NCBI GenBank assembly: GCA_017553635.1
Contig: JAFZKN010000015.1
Location: 1 to 64,000 of the forward strand
DNA: 64,000 nucleotides
DNA from: Treponema sp.
GTDB taxonomy: Bacteria; Spirochaetota; Spirochaetia; Treponematales; Treponemataceae
Reading direction: 5' to 3'
A program made the translations under genes and the position numbers. Positions 8,800-17,542 of the stretch are shown one piece after another. The first letter of the stretch is position 1. Every line of letters starts with the position of its first letter. Under the pieces are notes generated by a model. The model ran no database searches and was not told the DNA's origin. It saw nothing but the letters and a program-made list of their open reading frames with translations.

Positions 8800-9438
8800 C
8801 TACAAGAATTCTTCAAGATTTTTAAGCGTTGTACAGATTTTCCAGCAGAGTGCTTCAATTTCCGGGGTTGGCGCAATTTTGTCTGGCACCATAATAACCT
8901 TAAGACCTGCGGCAGCTGCACTTTTAATTCCATTAGCGCTGTCTTCTACTGCAACACATTGTTCCGGTTCAAGTCCAAGAGAACGACAGGCCATAAGATA
9001 AATTTCCGGGTCTGGTTTACTGTGTTCTACCATTTCACCTGTTGTGCGTGTTTCAAAAAAATCTATTACACCTGCATTTGTAAGCTGACGCTCCACTGCC
9101 CCTCCGTTTGTTGAAGAAGCAAGGGCAAGCCTGTATTGTGGTTTAAGATATTCAAGAATCTGACGGGCATATGGCATAAGCGGAATTCCGTCTGTTTCTT
9201 CGTACATTTTAAAAAGCACTGTTGCACGATTAAGGAATGCTTCGGAATCAAAATCCTGGCCGAATACTTTACGCAGAATCTGGAGCGTGTCGTTTCTGTT
9301 TGAGCCACGACACATGTTGATATAATCCTGGTCAGTTGTTACATCCATTTCGTCCTGAGCAATTTTCCAGGTTTTGTCGCTTATAGTTTCGGAGTCGAGG
9401 ATGACACCATCCATGTCGAATATAATTGCCTTTATCAT
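8800..9438 (-). CDS. HAD-superfamily phosphatase, beta-phosphoglucomutase-like
   Basis: The 212-residue protein has all HAD motifs. Motif I is FDMDGVILDSE, motif II is the SST of LALASSTNGG, the Lys is in EHSKPDPE, and motif III is AVEDSANG. The helical cap between motifs I and II is typical of small phosphatases and phosphoglucomutase-like members. Substrate cannot be told. I start it at ATG 9438 because AGGAG lies just upstream. A longer frame opening at GTG 9462 would take its first codons from a family B repeat. It is the first gene of the HAD-parC-yigZ run. Confidence 0.85.
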   Translation of the reverse strand: MIKAIIFDMDGVILDSETISDKTWKIAQDEMDVTTDQDYINMCRGSNRNDTLQILRKVFGQDFDSEAFLNRATVLFKMYEETDGIPLMPYARQILEYLKPQYRLALASSTNGGAVERQLTNAGVIDFFETRTTGEMVEHSKPDPEIYLMACRSLGLEPEQCVAVEDSANGIKSAAAAGLKVIMVPDKIAPTPEIEALCWKICTTLKNLEEFL

Positions 9439-9451
9439 ATTGTCTCCTGAA

Positions 9452-9513
9452 TGGATTGCCACGTCGCTGCGCTCCTCGCAATGACGGTCATTGCGAGCCG
9501 AAGGCGTGGCAAT
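9452..9513. repeat. Dispersed repeat family B, abutting inverted pair
   Basis: A forward copy (9452-9487) is followed immediately by an inverted copy (9488-9513), giving a near-continuous palindrome. It ends exactly at the stop codon of the kinase gene (9514-9516) and precedes the HAD gene, so it could act as a terminator hairpin. Confidence 0.8.
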
Positions 9514-11151
9514 CTACTTTTTAGGTTTTAGCTCTGAGCTTATGAAAAGTTTGTCCTGATACCAGTCAATCAAAAGCGAGAAGGTTTCATCTTCGTAGCC
9601 TGGAGCGGTTACCCTTATTTTCCAGACTGTTGCAGACTTTAATTCATCCGGCTGGATTGCGTTTATTTCCTTCCAGTTATTCTTGAAAAGAATTTCAACC
9701 TTTGCTTTGTCTGTAATATTTTTACCAGAAACTGCATCATATACGTAAGTTGAAATATTAAGCTCGCGCGTAATTCCTTTTAAAAAGTCGCTTTCGATTA
9801 AAACAGATTTATCATCAACGCTGAATGACTTCCACCATACATATGGTCCAACTACAACCTTAACACGGTAGTCGCCCTTCTTAAGATAAACAGGCTGAAT
9901 ATTGTAGGTGCGGTTTTTAGAAGCAAGCCGTGAAACTTCTACAGTTGTCTGAATTGTAAACCACTTTTCAAAAAAACGTGAACCCTTAACTGCAAACTCC
10001 CGGCGTGTACCTTTTACTTCAGGAATATCTTTACCGTCGTTTTCAAAGAAGAACGCTTTAATAGGAAGGTCAAGATCCGCAGAAAGTGAACGAGGCACAT
10101 CCATTTGAATCTGCACCGGAGTATACCAGGCTTTTAGGATTGTTTTGTGAATCAGGCCGGCCTTCCAGCAGAAAACAAAAACTGCAGCTGCAGCGGCAAC
10201 GCTAAGAACAACATTCTTTATAATGCGGAAAAGCTTATCTTTTGGATTAAAGAACGGGAACGGATAAGGCTTGTCCTGAAGAATTACTGCCTTTGCAATA
10301 TGAACACGAATATCATGAACGTTAAAATGACGAAGATATTTTTTTACTGCACGAAGAACCTGATCAATTGACTGGAATCGCTTCTTTGGATTAGGGCGAA
10401 TCATCTTATGAATAAGTTCTTCTATATCTTTTGGAATTTTCTTGTCAATTTTTCTGGCATGGATGTAACGGCCCTTTTTAATAATCTTAAAGTTTTCCAT
10501 GCTGAATTCACCAGGATATGGTTTTGAACCTGTTACCATTTCGTAAAGCATAATTCCAAGTGAATATATGTCGGCACGGGCATCTACAGAAGCACTGTCT
10601 TCGAACTGTTCCGGCGACATATATGCAGGAGTTCCAAGACTCATTCCAGAAAGTGTTATGTTATTTTCGCGGTCTTCCTGGTCACTTGCAATTCCAAAAT
10701 CGGCAAGCTTAATTTCTCCACGGCGCGAAATCAAAATGTTTCCGGGCTTTATGTCGCGGTGAATTATATTTTTGGAATGCGCATGCTTTAAGGCAAGACA
10801 GCTGTCTTGTAAAATAAGCATTGCAACAGGAGGCGGCAATACTGTCTGTTTTTTTATGAGCTTATCAAGAGCAATACCGTCTACAAGTTCTTCGACCATG
10901 TAGCGCGACCCTATTTCTGTAAAATAATCAAAAACCTGAACAATATATGGACTGTGCATGTCCATTAAAATCTGCGCTTCTTTTTTAAAGCGTTCTGCAT
11001 TCTGAGCATTTCCGCGCGAAGTCATTTTTTTAATTACAACATAGCGCTTGAGTGAAGGATGAATTGCTTTATAAACAACACCCATTCCTCCTTTTGCAAT
11101 AACGCCTGCAATTTTATATTTACCAATCATTGGTGGAAAATCATTAGGCAT
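9514..11151 (-). CDS. Membrane-anchored Ser/Thr protein kinase (PknB-like)
   Basis: Residues 10-275 form a Hanks-type kinase domain. It has a glycine-rich loop at 17-27, Lys41 in VVIKK, the catalytic loop HRDIKPGN at 131-138, DFG at 151-153 and SPE at 179-181. A single membrane segment lies at about 311-329. It is followed by roughly 215 residues predicted to face the periplasm, with beta-strand character and no PASTA repeats. It should phosphorylate Ser/Thr of cytosolic proteins in response to an external cue. It overlaps the metallophosphatase gene by 8 bp and is the third gene of the FHA-phosphatase-kinase set. Confidence 0.9.
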   Translation of the reverse strand: MPNDFPPMIGKYKIAGVIAKGGMGVVYKAIHPSLKRYVVIKKMTSRGNAQNAERFKKEAQILMDMHSPYIVQVFDYFTEIGSRYMVEELVDGIALDKLIKKQTVLPPPVAMLILQDSCLALKHAHSKNIIHRDIKPGNILISRRGEIKLADFGIASDQEDRENNITLSGMSLGTPAYMSPEQFEDSASVDARADIYSLGIMLYEMVTGSKPYPGEFSMENFKIIKKGRYIHARKIDKKIPKDIEELIHKMIRPNPKKRFQSIDQVLRAVKKYLRHFNVHDIRVHIAKAVILQDKPYPFPFFNPKDKLFRIIKNVVLSVAAAAAVFVFCWKAGLIHKTILKAWYTPVQIQMDVPRSLSADLDLPIKAFFFENDGKDIPEVKGTRREFAVKGSRFFEKWFTIQTTVEVSRLASKNRTYNIQPVYLKKGDYRVKVVVGPYVWWKSFSVDDKSVLIESDFLKGITRELNISTYVYDAVSGKNITDKAKVEILFKNNWKEINAIQPDELKSATVWKIRVTAPGYEDETFSLLIDWYQDKLFISSELKPKK

Positions 11152-12169
11152 TTTTCTTTGCCCCCTTAGTATTTATAATATCTTTTTCAAAATCAAAATT
11201 AGAGTCTGGTTCAACTAACACAATATTCTGTTTATGCGGATTATGAATCTGAACAAGCTTTCCGTCCTGGCGCAAGGCATAACTTTCTTTTACAGGTCTG
11301 TGCCCCGAAAAATAAAATGATTTTTTTGCAGCCTTTTTTCCAAGCAGCTCATTCATAATAGGAACGACTGTAGATTTTTTTACCTGACCGTTGCGTGTCC
11401 AGATAAGTCCTTCTACTACACTGTCTTCAAACCTTGCATCTATAAGCTGTTCTGTTGTAAATGCTTCTGCTGGTTCTGCATGCGAAACAACATAGTTTTT
11501 TCCGTAAGCCATAAGCGGCAGAAGATTTTCATATTGCGAAATAAGGTTCAAAAGCTTTTCATCATAATATTCAACAATAAAGCATTTTACCATTTCGCCT
11601 TCGTCTGCATATTTATAAAAAGCGTAATCGCCGCCAAGACTGCTGTTCAAAATGTTTTCGTGATTTCCTTTTAGAAAGTGAAAGTTTTCCGGATACATTA
11701 TTTTAAGGCTCATGACTGCACACAAGGTTGAAAGTGTTGCAATCATTTCGTCCTGCATGTAATGGCCTGTATGAATACCGCCGTCGAATTCTGCAGAAAT
11801 AAGCTTCCAGCGCAAAGAAGAAAGCTCTGTGTGAACTGCGTCTCCTACGCACACAAGATCAATTTTTTTCTGTTCAAGTGCCTGCTTTACAGTAAGCTTT
11901 AACTTTGGCAAAGTACAGTTTAAAATGTTTTGTATAAAATCAGGGCGCGAATGAATGTCAGGTACAATTACAACCGGAAGACAACGCGCATCTTCTTCAT
12001 AAAGCTTGAGCAAAGAACCAGGCTGCCCCACACAATTCAACGGACGATAAGATTCATCTTCGTTTGCAAGTGTATAGCAGACCTTTTGTACAAGAGAACT
12101 AATAAACTCATAAGAAGGAAGCTCCTGCAGTGCAAGGCACTCTTCAACATCAAGCTTAAAATCAGACAT
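11144..12169 (-). CDS. Calcineurin-like metallophosphoesterase
   Basis: All motifs of the metallophosphoesterase fold are present in order: Asp71-x-His73 in VPDIHSRPDF, the GDAVH block in VCVGDAVHTE, KGNHEN, the His of VVSHAEP and GHRPV. This supports a two-metal phosphatase. The 341-residue protein has no signal peptide. Its position between an FHA protein and a Ser/Thr kinase, with a 3-bp gap on one side and an 8-bp overlap on the other, suggests it reverses the kinase's phosphorylation. The PPP-like role is inference; a nucleotide or small-molecule substrate is possible. Confidence 0.85.
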   Translation of the reverse strand: MSDFKLDVEECLALQELPSYEFISSLVQKVCYTLANEDESYRPLNCVGQPGSLLKLYEEDARCLPVVIVPDIHSRPDFIQNILNCTLPKLKLTVKQALEQKKIDLVCVGDAVHTELSSLRWKLISAEFDGGIHTGHYMQDEMIATLSTLCAVMSLKIMYPENFHFLKGNHENILNSSLGGDYAFYKYADEGEMVKCFIVEYYDEKLLNLISQYENLLPLMAYGKNYVVSHAEPAEAFTTEQLIDARFEDSVVEGLIWTRNGQVKKSTVVPIMNELLGKKAAKKSFYFSGHRPVKESYALRQDGKLVQIHNPHKQNIVLVEPDSNFDFEKDIINTKGAKKNA

Positions 12170-12172
12170 AAA

Positions 12173-12517
12173 TTATGAAATTACAAGGCTCATATTGCCA
12201 ATAGTAACTTTGTCACCTGGATTAAGCTTAACATATTTATCAGGCGGAATTTTTACTCCGTTAAGATAAGTTCCGTTTGTGCTGTTTTCATCCTTCAAAA
12301 AATAGGCATTTTTGATTTTCTGGATTACTGCGTGATGGCGGCTTGCAAGCTTATTGTCTACGACAACATCATTATCGTATTCGCGGCCGATTGTGATTTT
12401 TGCAACAAGACTAACCTTCTTATTATTGAACATAAGATAAGAAGCAGGCTTTGTTTCGCCGTAAGATTTAAGCTGCTGACCTACCGGTGATACTGTTTGA
12501 ATTGTTTCGTTACTCAT
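12173..12517 (-). CDS. FHA-domain phosphopeptide-binding protein
   Basis: The 114-residue protein is almost entirely one FHA domain with all ligand-contact motifs: GRE in TIGREYDNDV, the SRHH of LASRHHAVI, and the NSTNGTYLNG strand-loop. It should bind phosphothreonine peptides. A leader of about 28 residues rich in Ser/Thr (SNETIQTVSPVG) could be a phosphorylation site for the neighbouring kinase. It is the first gene of the FHA-phosphatase-kinase operon. The promoter sits directly on the start codon with no Shine-Dalgarno. Confidence 0.9.
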   Translation of the reverse strand: MSNETIQTVSPVGQQLKSYGETKPASYLMFNNKKVSLVAKITIGREYDNDVVVDNKLASRHHAVIQKIKNAYFLKDENSTNGTYLNGVKIPPDKYVKLNPGDKVTIGNMSLVIS

Positions 12518-12524
12518 ATACTAT

Positions 12525-12553
12525 AGTATATAATGAAAATGCCGGATTCGCAA
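12525..12553 (-). promoter_or_regulatory. Promoter of the FHA-phosphatase-kinase operon (leaderless type)
   Basis: On the minus strand TTGCGA (12553-12548), a 17-bp spacer and TATACT (12530-12525) precede the ATG at 12517 by 7 nt. No ribosome-binding site fits in the gap. Confidence 0.6.
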
Positions 12554-12554
12554 T

Positions 12555-13676
12555 TTATTTAAATACACTGAACATTGGGATATTGTCTTTTGCTACTTTT
12601 ACAAACACCTTAAGGGCATGCTTAAATGATTTTCTTTCACTTTCGCTGAATTCTGCAAGCTTTGCAATCATTTTTCCACCGCAAACTATTTTATTCTGGT
12701 CAATTTCATAGTTTGTCTTTACTCCGCTTGCAAACATTACGTCAAAAAATGTGTCTATGAACTTTTTACGGTCTTCTACAGGAAGCCTTGTCATCCAGGC
12801 ATTAAAGGAAGAAGCTACAAAAGAAGACATTTCGTCAAAGTCCTGCATAAGCTGGAATTCCGGGCCAAGTACTTTCCAGGCAAATGGATCATGCTGTAAG
12901 ATTCCATCTGCGGCAACATCTACAATTTTATATTTATTTGTATGCGCAAATAACATGCCTACTACGCAAAAATGCGGGAAAAATGAAAAAACGCGGTCTT
13001 TTATCTGAAGAAATCCGGGTGTTTTGAAAACTTGAGCAGGGAATCCGGGACCATCGTAATTGTAAATGGCTTCCAGCCTTCCAACAGACTTTGAAGGAAT
13101 AGACATGCCTGCCTTTACAGCAAGGTTTCCGCCTTTTGAATGGCCTGTAAGTATAAACTTTCCTTTTAAAGCGCCCATTGCCTTACTAAGATAGTCGCAG
13201 GCCGATTTTTGTGAAGGAATTTCGTCTAAGCATACAAGATTAAAATCTTCATACCAGCCTGTAATTGTGTCGTCTGTTCCTCTATAAATTACAACATATC
13301 TGTCTTTTTCAATCTGGCAGGTAATTGCACTGAATTGTTCTACTTTTTTTTCATTTATATTATTTACAAAACCGCTCAGCTTCATTTTGCCAAAACGGCG
13401 TGTTTTTGCGGCAGTTGTAATAAGTTCCGGAGTTAATTTATTAATCATTGCGCCCATATTGCAGCGTGTTTCGTAATCTTTGGCAGAAGTAAAGCGTTCA
13501 GAAAGCTCTTCAAGGGTGATTTTTTCTTTAAAATCGGCTGAAACAAGACCATCCATGTTGTTATACACAAACTGGCTTAAAATAAGGGCATCTACGCTGT
13601 TAAAATCACTTTGTGCAAAAGTAAGGTCTCCGCGCATTGTGAAGTAATCCATAATGGTAAAATATTTCTGTTTCAT
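12555..13676 (-). CDS. DUF2974-type alpha/beta hydrolase (Mbeg1-like)
   Basis: The 373-residue protein contains the nucleophile elbow GHSKG in FILTGHSKGGNLAVKAG, preceded by the strand VVIYRGTDDTITGWYEDF. This layout is typical of the DUF2974/Mbeg1 group of lipase-like alpha/beta hydrolases. The N-terminal segment MDYFTMRGDLTFAQSDFNSVDALILSQ is also family-like. No signal peptide is visible, so a cytosolic esterase or lipase is likely with unknown substrate. It is divergent from the HD-GYP gene, and only 35 bp separate the two start codons. TATATT lies 6 nt before its ATG, so its mRNA is probably leaderless. Confidence 0.75.
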   Translation of the reverse strand: MKQKYFTIMDYFTMRGDLTFAQSDFNSVDALILSQFVYNNMDGLVSADFKEKITLEELSERFTSAKDYETRCNMGAMINKLTPELITTAAKTRRFGKMKLSGFVNNINEKKVEQFSAITCQIEKDRYVVIYRGTDDTITGWYEDFNLVCLDEIPSQKSACDYLSKAMGALKGKFILTGHSKGGNLAVKAGMSIPSKSVGRLEAIYNYDGPGFPAQVFKTPGFLQIKDRVFSFFPHFCVVGMLFAHTNKYKIVDVAADGILQHDPFAWKVLGPEFQLMQDFDEMSSFVASSFNAWMTRLPVEDRKKFIDTFFDVMFASGVKTNYEIDQNKIVCGGKMIAKLAEFSESERKSFKHALKVFVKVAKDNIPMFSVFK

Positions 13677-13705
13677 TTGACTAATATAACTTCCTATCTT
13701 ATAAT
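13677..13705 (+). promoter_or_regulatory. Divergent overlapping promoters (HD-GYP and DUF2974 genes)
   Basis: For the plus-strand gene: TTGACT (13677-13682), a 17-bp spacer, TATAAT (13700-13705), 6 nt, then ATG 13712. For the minus-strand gene: TATATT (13688-13683), 6 nt, then ATG 13676. The two promoters share the same 35 bp, so polymerases should compete. Confidence 0.55.
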
Positions 13706-13711
13706 TTAACC

Positions 13712-14917
13712 ATGCGGAAAAAGTTCGGCAAGTTAAAAATACTTATGATTTGCTTTTTATCATCTTTGCTCATCTGGATTTTAATTGCTGCTTTTTCTAT
13801 TTATCAAAACCAAAGAAACAACAAAAAGGTTTCTTCTATAACACAACTTTCTACAAAACCGCCTGTTGACCGTCTTAACAGAACATATTTTGCAATCACA
13901 AAATCAAATAACTGGACAGAATCAAACGATATGAACCTTTTTTCGTACGAAGCAATCCTTGCAAATACAACAGACAAGGATCTTAAGGACTGGTGCATAA
14001 AACTAAAGGTTCCGGATGAAACTTCTGTAGAAAATACGTGGGATTGTACAGCTTATATAGATGATAACTACCTTTATATAAAGGCAGATGAGCTTGTAAA
14101 CGAAAAACTCTGTTCAAAAAGCGAAACTCATTTTGGAATTTTACTGATTTCTGAAAATGATTTGACTTTCCGTTCTGCAATCATTACCGGACGACTTTGT
14201 AAAAAGCTTTCTTCTAATACTCTGTTCATTTTCTGCTGCATTATGGCTGTAATTTCGCTTATTGCAGCAATTTACGGTATTGTTATTCAGGGAATTATTA
14301 AAAATCAGGCAACTCTTACAAAGCAGCGCCAGGAACATGACAATCAGATTATTGAACAGACAATGAAAACATTCTCTAACTTTATTGATAACAAAGATAC
14401 TTACACACAGGGACATTCTACCCGTGTTGCTGCATATGCCCGCGAAATGGCAAAACGAATGGGACTGGACCAGCAGGCTCAGCTCACTATTTACTACGCA
14501 GGACTCATGCACGATATTGGTAAGCTTACAATTGCAGATGATGTTTTGAATAAAACAAGCAGGCTTTCTACAGAAGAATGGAGTTTGATTCAGCAGCATA
14601 CAACAAACGGCGCAATGCTGCTTAAAAACTTTACTATTTTACCAGAAATAAACGACGCGGTTTTGTACCACCATGAACGCTTTGACGGAACAGGCTACAT
14701 GAACCGTATGAGCGGAAAAGATATTCCGCTTGTTGCACGCATTGTTGGAATTGCAGATGCCTACGATGCTATGAACACAAACCGCTGCTACAGGCTCAAG
14801 TTTTCGGAAGAACGAATTATTTCGGAGCTGGATCGCTGTCGCGGCAAACAGTTTGACCCGGATATAGTGCCATATTTGATTTCTATGATCAAAGATGGAA
14901 CCGTATATAGATTATAA
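13712..14917 (+). CDS. Membrane HD-GYP c-di-GMP phosphodiesterase
   Basis: The 401-residue protein has membrane segments at about 11-29 and 174-195 enclosing a periplasmic sensor region of about 140 residues. A C-terminal HD-GYP domain starts near residue 213. His267-Asp268 of HDIGK and His320-His321 of YHHERFDGTGYM are the metal-binding positions. The GYP motif reads GYM, a mild variant. It should degrade c-di-GMP in response to an external signal. A uracil-type permease follows after 11 bp with its own Shine-Dalgarno, so the two are likely co-transcribed. Leaderless promoter. Confidence 0.9.
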   Translation: MRKKFGKLKILMICFLSSLLIWILIAAFSIYQNQRNNKKVSSITQLSTKPPVDRLNRTYFAITKSNNWTESNDMNLFSYEAILANTTDKDLKDWCIKLKVPDETSVENTWDCTAYIDDNYLYIKADELVNEKLCSKSETHFGILLISENDLTFRSAIITGRLCKKLSSNTLFIFCCIMAVISLIAAIYGIVIQGIIKNQATLTKQRQEHDNQIIEQTMKTFSNFIDNKDTYTQGHSTRVAAYAREMAKRMGLDQQAQLTIYYAGLMHDIGKLTIADDVLNKTSRLSTEEWSLIQQHTTNGAMLLKNFTILPEINDAVLYHHERFDGTGYMNRMSGKDIPLVARIVGIADAYDAMNTNRCYRLKFSEERIISELDRCRGKQFDPDIVPYLISMIKDGTVYRL

Positions 14918-14928
14918 GGAGTAACAAA

Positions 14929-16302
14929 ATGGACCTAATTTATGGTATCAAGGACAAGCCAAAGGTTGGTAAGGTAATTCTTTTTGCTTTGCAGCAGCTT
15001 CTGGCAATCATGGCGGCAACAATTGCAGTTCCTGCAGTTGTAAACAGCAATTGCGGTACAGCGCTTACAGCTTCGGCTGCATTGTTTGGTGCAGGTATTG
15101 GCTCAATCGTATATCTGCTTTTCACAAAGGGAAGAAGCCCTGTATTCTTGGGAAGCTCTTTCGCATTCCTTCCTTCAATGTTCAGTGCCTTTGCAGGAGC
15201 AGCAACTCTTGGCCTTTCTATGCAGGCAGGCTACTGGGGTCTTATAATCGGTGCCCTTATGGCAGGTCTGGTTTATGTAATCATTGCAATCGTTGTTAAG
15301 TTCTGCGGCGTAAACTGGATAAACAAGCTCATGCCTCCGGTAATCATTGGACCTACAGTTGCAATTATTGGTCTTAGCCTTTCCGGAAACGCAGTAGGCG
15401 ACCTTATGAAATCAAACATCGCCGGCGGAAGTCAGTACATCTGCCTTGTATGCGGACTTGTAACACTTGGAGTAACAATGCTCTGCGCAACCTACGGCAA
15501 AAAGATGGGCAAGCTCATTCCGTTTATCATTGGTATTCTTGCAGGCTACCTTGTAGCAACATTCTTTGCTCTTATTGGAAAAGCAACAAACTCTGGAGAA
15601 CTCACAGTAATTGATTACAGTGCATTCAAGAACTGCGGTTTCTTTGCACTTCCAGATTTTACATTCTTACTTGGCAGCGGTGGCGGCCTTAAAGCAATAA
15701 CAGGCAAGTACCTGATTGCATTGTTTGCAGCTTATGTTCCGGTTGCCTTTGTAGTATTTGCAGAGCACCTTGCAGACCACAAAAACCTTTCTACAATCGT
15801 AGGTCAGGATTTGCTGCAGGATCCAGGTCTTACACGCACATTGCTTGGTGATGGTGTTGGTTCTATTGCCGGTGCATTCTTCGGTGGTTGTCCAAACACA
15901 ACATACGGTGAATCAATTGCCTGTGTAGCTATTACACGAAACGCTTCTACAGTTTCTATCTGGGGATGTGCATTTGCATGTATTATCTTCTCTATGCTCA
16001 GCCCACTCGTAGCATTCCTTGAAACAATTCCATCTTGTGTAATGGGTGGTGTTTGTATTGCTCTCTACGGCTTTATTGCAGTTTCAGGCTTCAAGATTTT
16101 CCAGACTGTAGATTTGAACAAGAACCGCAACCTCTTTGTTGCATCTATCATCTTCATTACAGGTGTAGGCGGCATGATTGTTACCTTTGGTGCAATTCAG
16201 ATCCGTACAGTTGCCTGTGCCTTGATTTTGGGTATTCTTACAAATGTAATGCTTTCAAAAGAAAAGGACGAAGAAGCTGCTGAAGAAGCAAAGGCTGAAT
16301 AA
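14929..16302 (+). CDS. uraA: NCS2-family nucleobase permease (uracil/xanthine type)
   Basis: The 457-residue protein is polytopic with about 14 membrane segments. It has the NCS2 signature FFGGCPNTTYGESIACVAIT, matching the substrate-binding half-helix region of UraA. FAEHLADHKNLS carries the conserved Glu used for nucleobase binding in UraA. It should import uracil or a related base by proton symport. The exact base is not certain, so the symbol is by homology. AAGGAG lies just before the ATG and the gene follows the HD-GYP gene by 11 bp. Codons are notably regular, as expected for a well-expressed gene. Confidence 0.88.
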   Translation: MDLIYGIKDKPKVGKVILFALQQLLAIMAATIAVPAVVNSNCGTALTASAALFGAGIGSIVYLLFTKGRSPVFLGSSFAFLPSMFSAFAGAATLGLSMQAGYWGLIIGALMAGLVYVIIAIVVKFCGVNWINKLMPPVIIGPTVAIIGLSLSGNAVGDLMKSNIAGGSQYICLVCGLVTLGVTMLCATYGKKMGKLIPFIIGILAGYLVATFFALIGKATNSGELTVIDYSAFKNCGFFALPDFTFLLGSGGGLKAITGKYLIALFAAYVPVAFVVFAEHLADHKNLSTIVGQDLLQDPGLTRTLLGDGVGSIAGAFFGGCPNTTYGESIACVAITRNASTVSIWGCAFACIIFSMLSPLVAFLETIPSCVMGGVCIALYGFIAVSGFKIFQTVDLNKNRNLFVASIIFITGVGGMIVTFGAIQIRTVACALILGILTNVMLSKEKDEEAAEEAKAE

Positions 16303-16310
16303 GAAGACGT

Positions 16311-16378
16311 GGGGTCCCTGAGGCTCTCGAAGGGCCCCAAATGAATCTTGTCATTCCCGTGCTTGACACGGGAATCTC
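16311..16378. repeat. Dispersed repeats A and D in tandem
   Basis: A family A copy (16311-16338) is followed by a different palindrome with core CCCGTGCTTGACACGGG (16350-16378, family D). They fill the gap between convergent genes. Confidence 0.75.
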
Positions 16379-16387
16379 TCTTTTAAA

Positions 16388-17197
16388 TCACGCAAAATTT
16401 TCCAGAATAATCTTTTTTACAAACCGTGAGTTGAGCGGTGTTGTATTCGTTTCCATTGTATAGATAAAATTCTTTCCCGGAACAAAGCCTGCTTCTGAAT
16501 ATTTTGCAAGCTTTGAAATAGCGTTGTTGCGGTATGTTACATCGTCCATAATGCCAAAATGTTCCCAAAGTATTTCGTTGCCTGTGTGCGGGTTTAAGCA
16601 CAAGAAGTCGGGATGAAATTCGCCTGCCCCTTTTATGAGAATCGGGTACTCGTAGCGGTACGGAACCTTTGAATGAAAAAGTGCATTTGCAATTATGAGC
16701 TCAGATTTGGAACGCACGCGCTCTCCTTTGTCTGTAATATATGGAGGAGCTTTTTCGTCAAAGGGGCGGCCTTTGTAAGAAACGCTTTCCCATTGGCGGC
16801 AGTATTCTTGTTTTGAAAGTGTGAGAGGCTTTATAAGCTGTTGTACTTTTTGCGGGTAACGCTCATATAATTGTTCCAGTTCATTATTCGGGTAAGCTTT
16901 TTCAAGCGGTGTCAGCAACTTTATTTTTTTACTAATGATTTTTGCGGCGCGTAAGTCGTAGTCTTTTTGTGCCAGGTTCTTTGCAAGTGTAAGACGCGCT
17001 TTGTTGATATAAGTTCCTTCGCGGTCGGATTTGGAGGTGCGGTGATATAACTCTATACGACGCCCTTTTCGAACTATTTTTATGCTGCCTTGGGGTGCCG
17101 TTTTGAGCCGCTTGGAAACTAAGTCAAATTGCTGGCGGAATTGTGTCAGATATGCTTGTACCGTGTCAAATAATAAGTCAAATTTATTGATATTCAA
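16388..17197 (-). CDS. PD-(D/E)XK nuclease-like protein
   Basis: The 269-residue protein has a C-terminal half with the layout of a PD-(D/E)XK nuclease fold. Glu166 lies in VRSKSELIIANAL, Asp197 in EFHPDFLCL and Glu212-His213 in ILWEHFG. Related segments occur in RecB-type nuclease domains and in small stand-alone proteins. The first 150 residues are basic and helical, and may bind nucleic acid. Target and role are unknown. The start is TTG 17197 with AAGGAG 5 nt upstream. It stands alone between two repeat regions, and the second palindrome array lies directly upstream, so array and gene may be linked. Defence or repair is possible but unproven. Confidence 0.7.
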   Translation of the reverse strand: MNINKFDLLFDTVQAYLTQFRQQFDLVSKRLKTAPQGSIKIVRKGRRIELYHRTSKSDREGTYINKARLTLAKNLAQKDYDLRAAKIISKKIKLLTPLEKAYPNNELEQLYERYPQKVQQLIKPLTLSKQEYCRQWESVSYKGRPFDEKAPPYITDKGERVRSKSELIIANALFHSKVPYRYEYPILIKGAGEFHPDFLCLNPHTGNEILWEHFGIMDDVTYRNNAISKLAKYSEAGFVPGKNFIYTMETNTTPLNSRFVKKIILENFA

Positions 17198-17288
17198 ATA
17201 TTCTCCTTGGGTACGATTTAAATTTATATAAGAAATGGTAAAACGGCAAGTAAAATTTTGGTTTTTTGAGTGTTTTTTTGGCTTTTTG

Positions 17289-17478
17289 CCATAAATTATC
17301 CAGTTTTTTCGTATTTTTTATGGTATTTTACAGAAAAATCATGTTTTTTGAGACAAAAAGGCTTATAAAAAGGTCAGTGAACCATAAATTTCATAGATTT
17401 TTCGCGAAATTTATGGCTTTTTTCATAATACTTTAAAAATCTACCATAAATTTCAGAATAATAGACTCTTTTTTATGG
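17289..17478. repeat. Second palindrome array: three 35-bp units, 62-bp phase
   Basis: CCATAAAT starts at 17289, 17382 and 17444. Its inverse (ATTTATGG or TTTTATGG) ends at 17323, 17416 and 17478. Each pair frames a 35-bp imperfect palindrome. The intervals are 93 and 62 bp, i.e. 1.5 and 1 period. The middle unit is a perfect 11-bp inverted repeat (CCATAAATTTC / GAAATTTATGG) with a 13-nt loop. The array occupies most of the 345-bp gene-free gap 17198-17542, where I see no coding sequence. Confidence 0.75.
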
Positions 17479-17542
17479 TGTTTTGCGAAAAAACTACCGG
17501 ATACGAATTAAATACTTCTCAGATAAAAGCTTTTTCATATTA

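Noticed and set aside
9438..9462. GTG start for the HAD gene 24 bp upstream
   Set aside because: The extra codons come from a family B repeat, and AGGAG precedes ATG 9438.
17382..17424. Intrinsic terminator at the middle unit of the second array
   Set aside because: The hairpin has an adjacent T run on the plus strand, but no plus-strand gene lies upstream. It fits better as one unit of the palindrome array.
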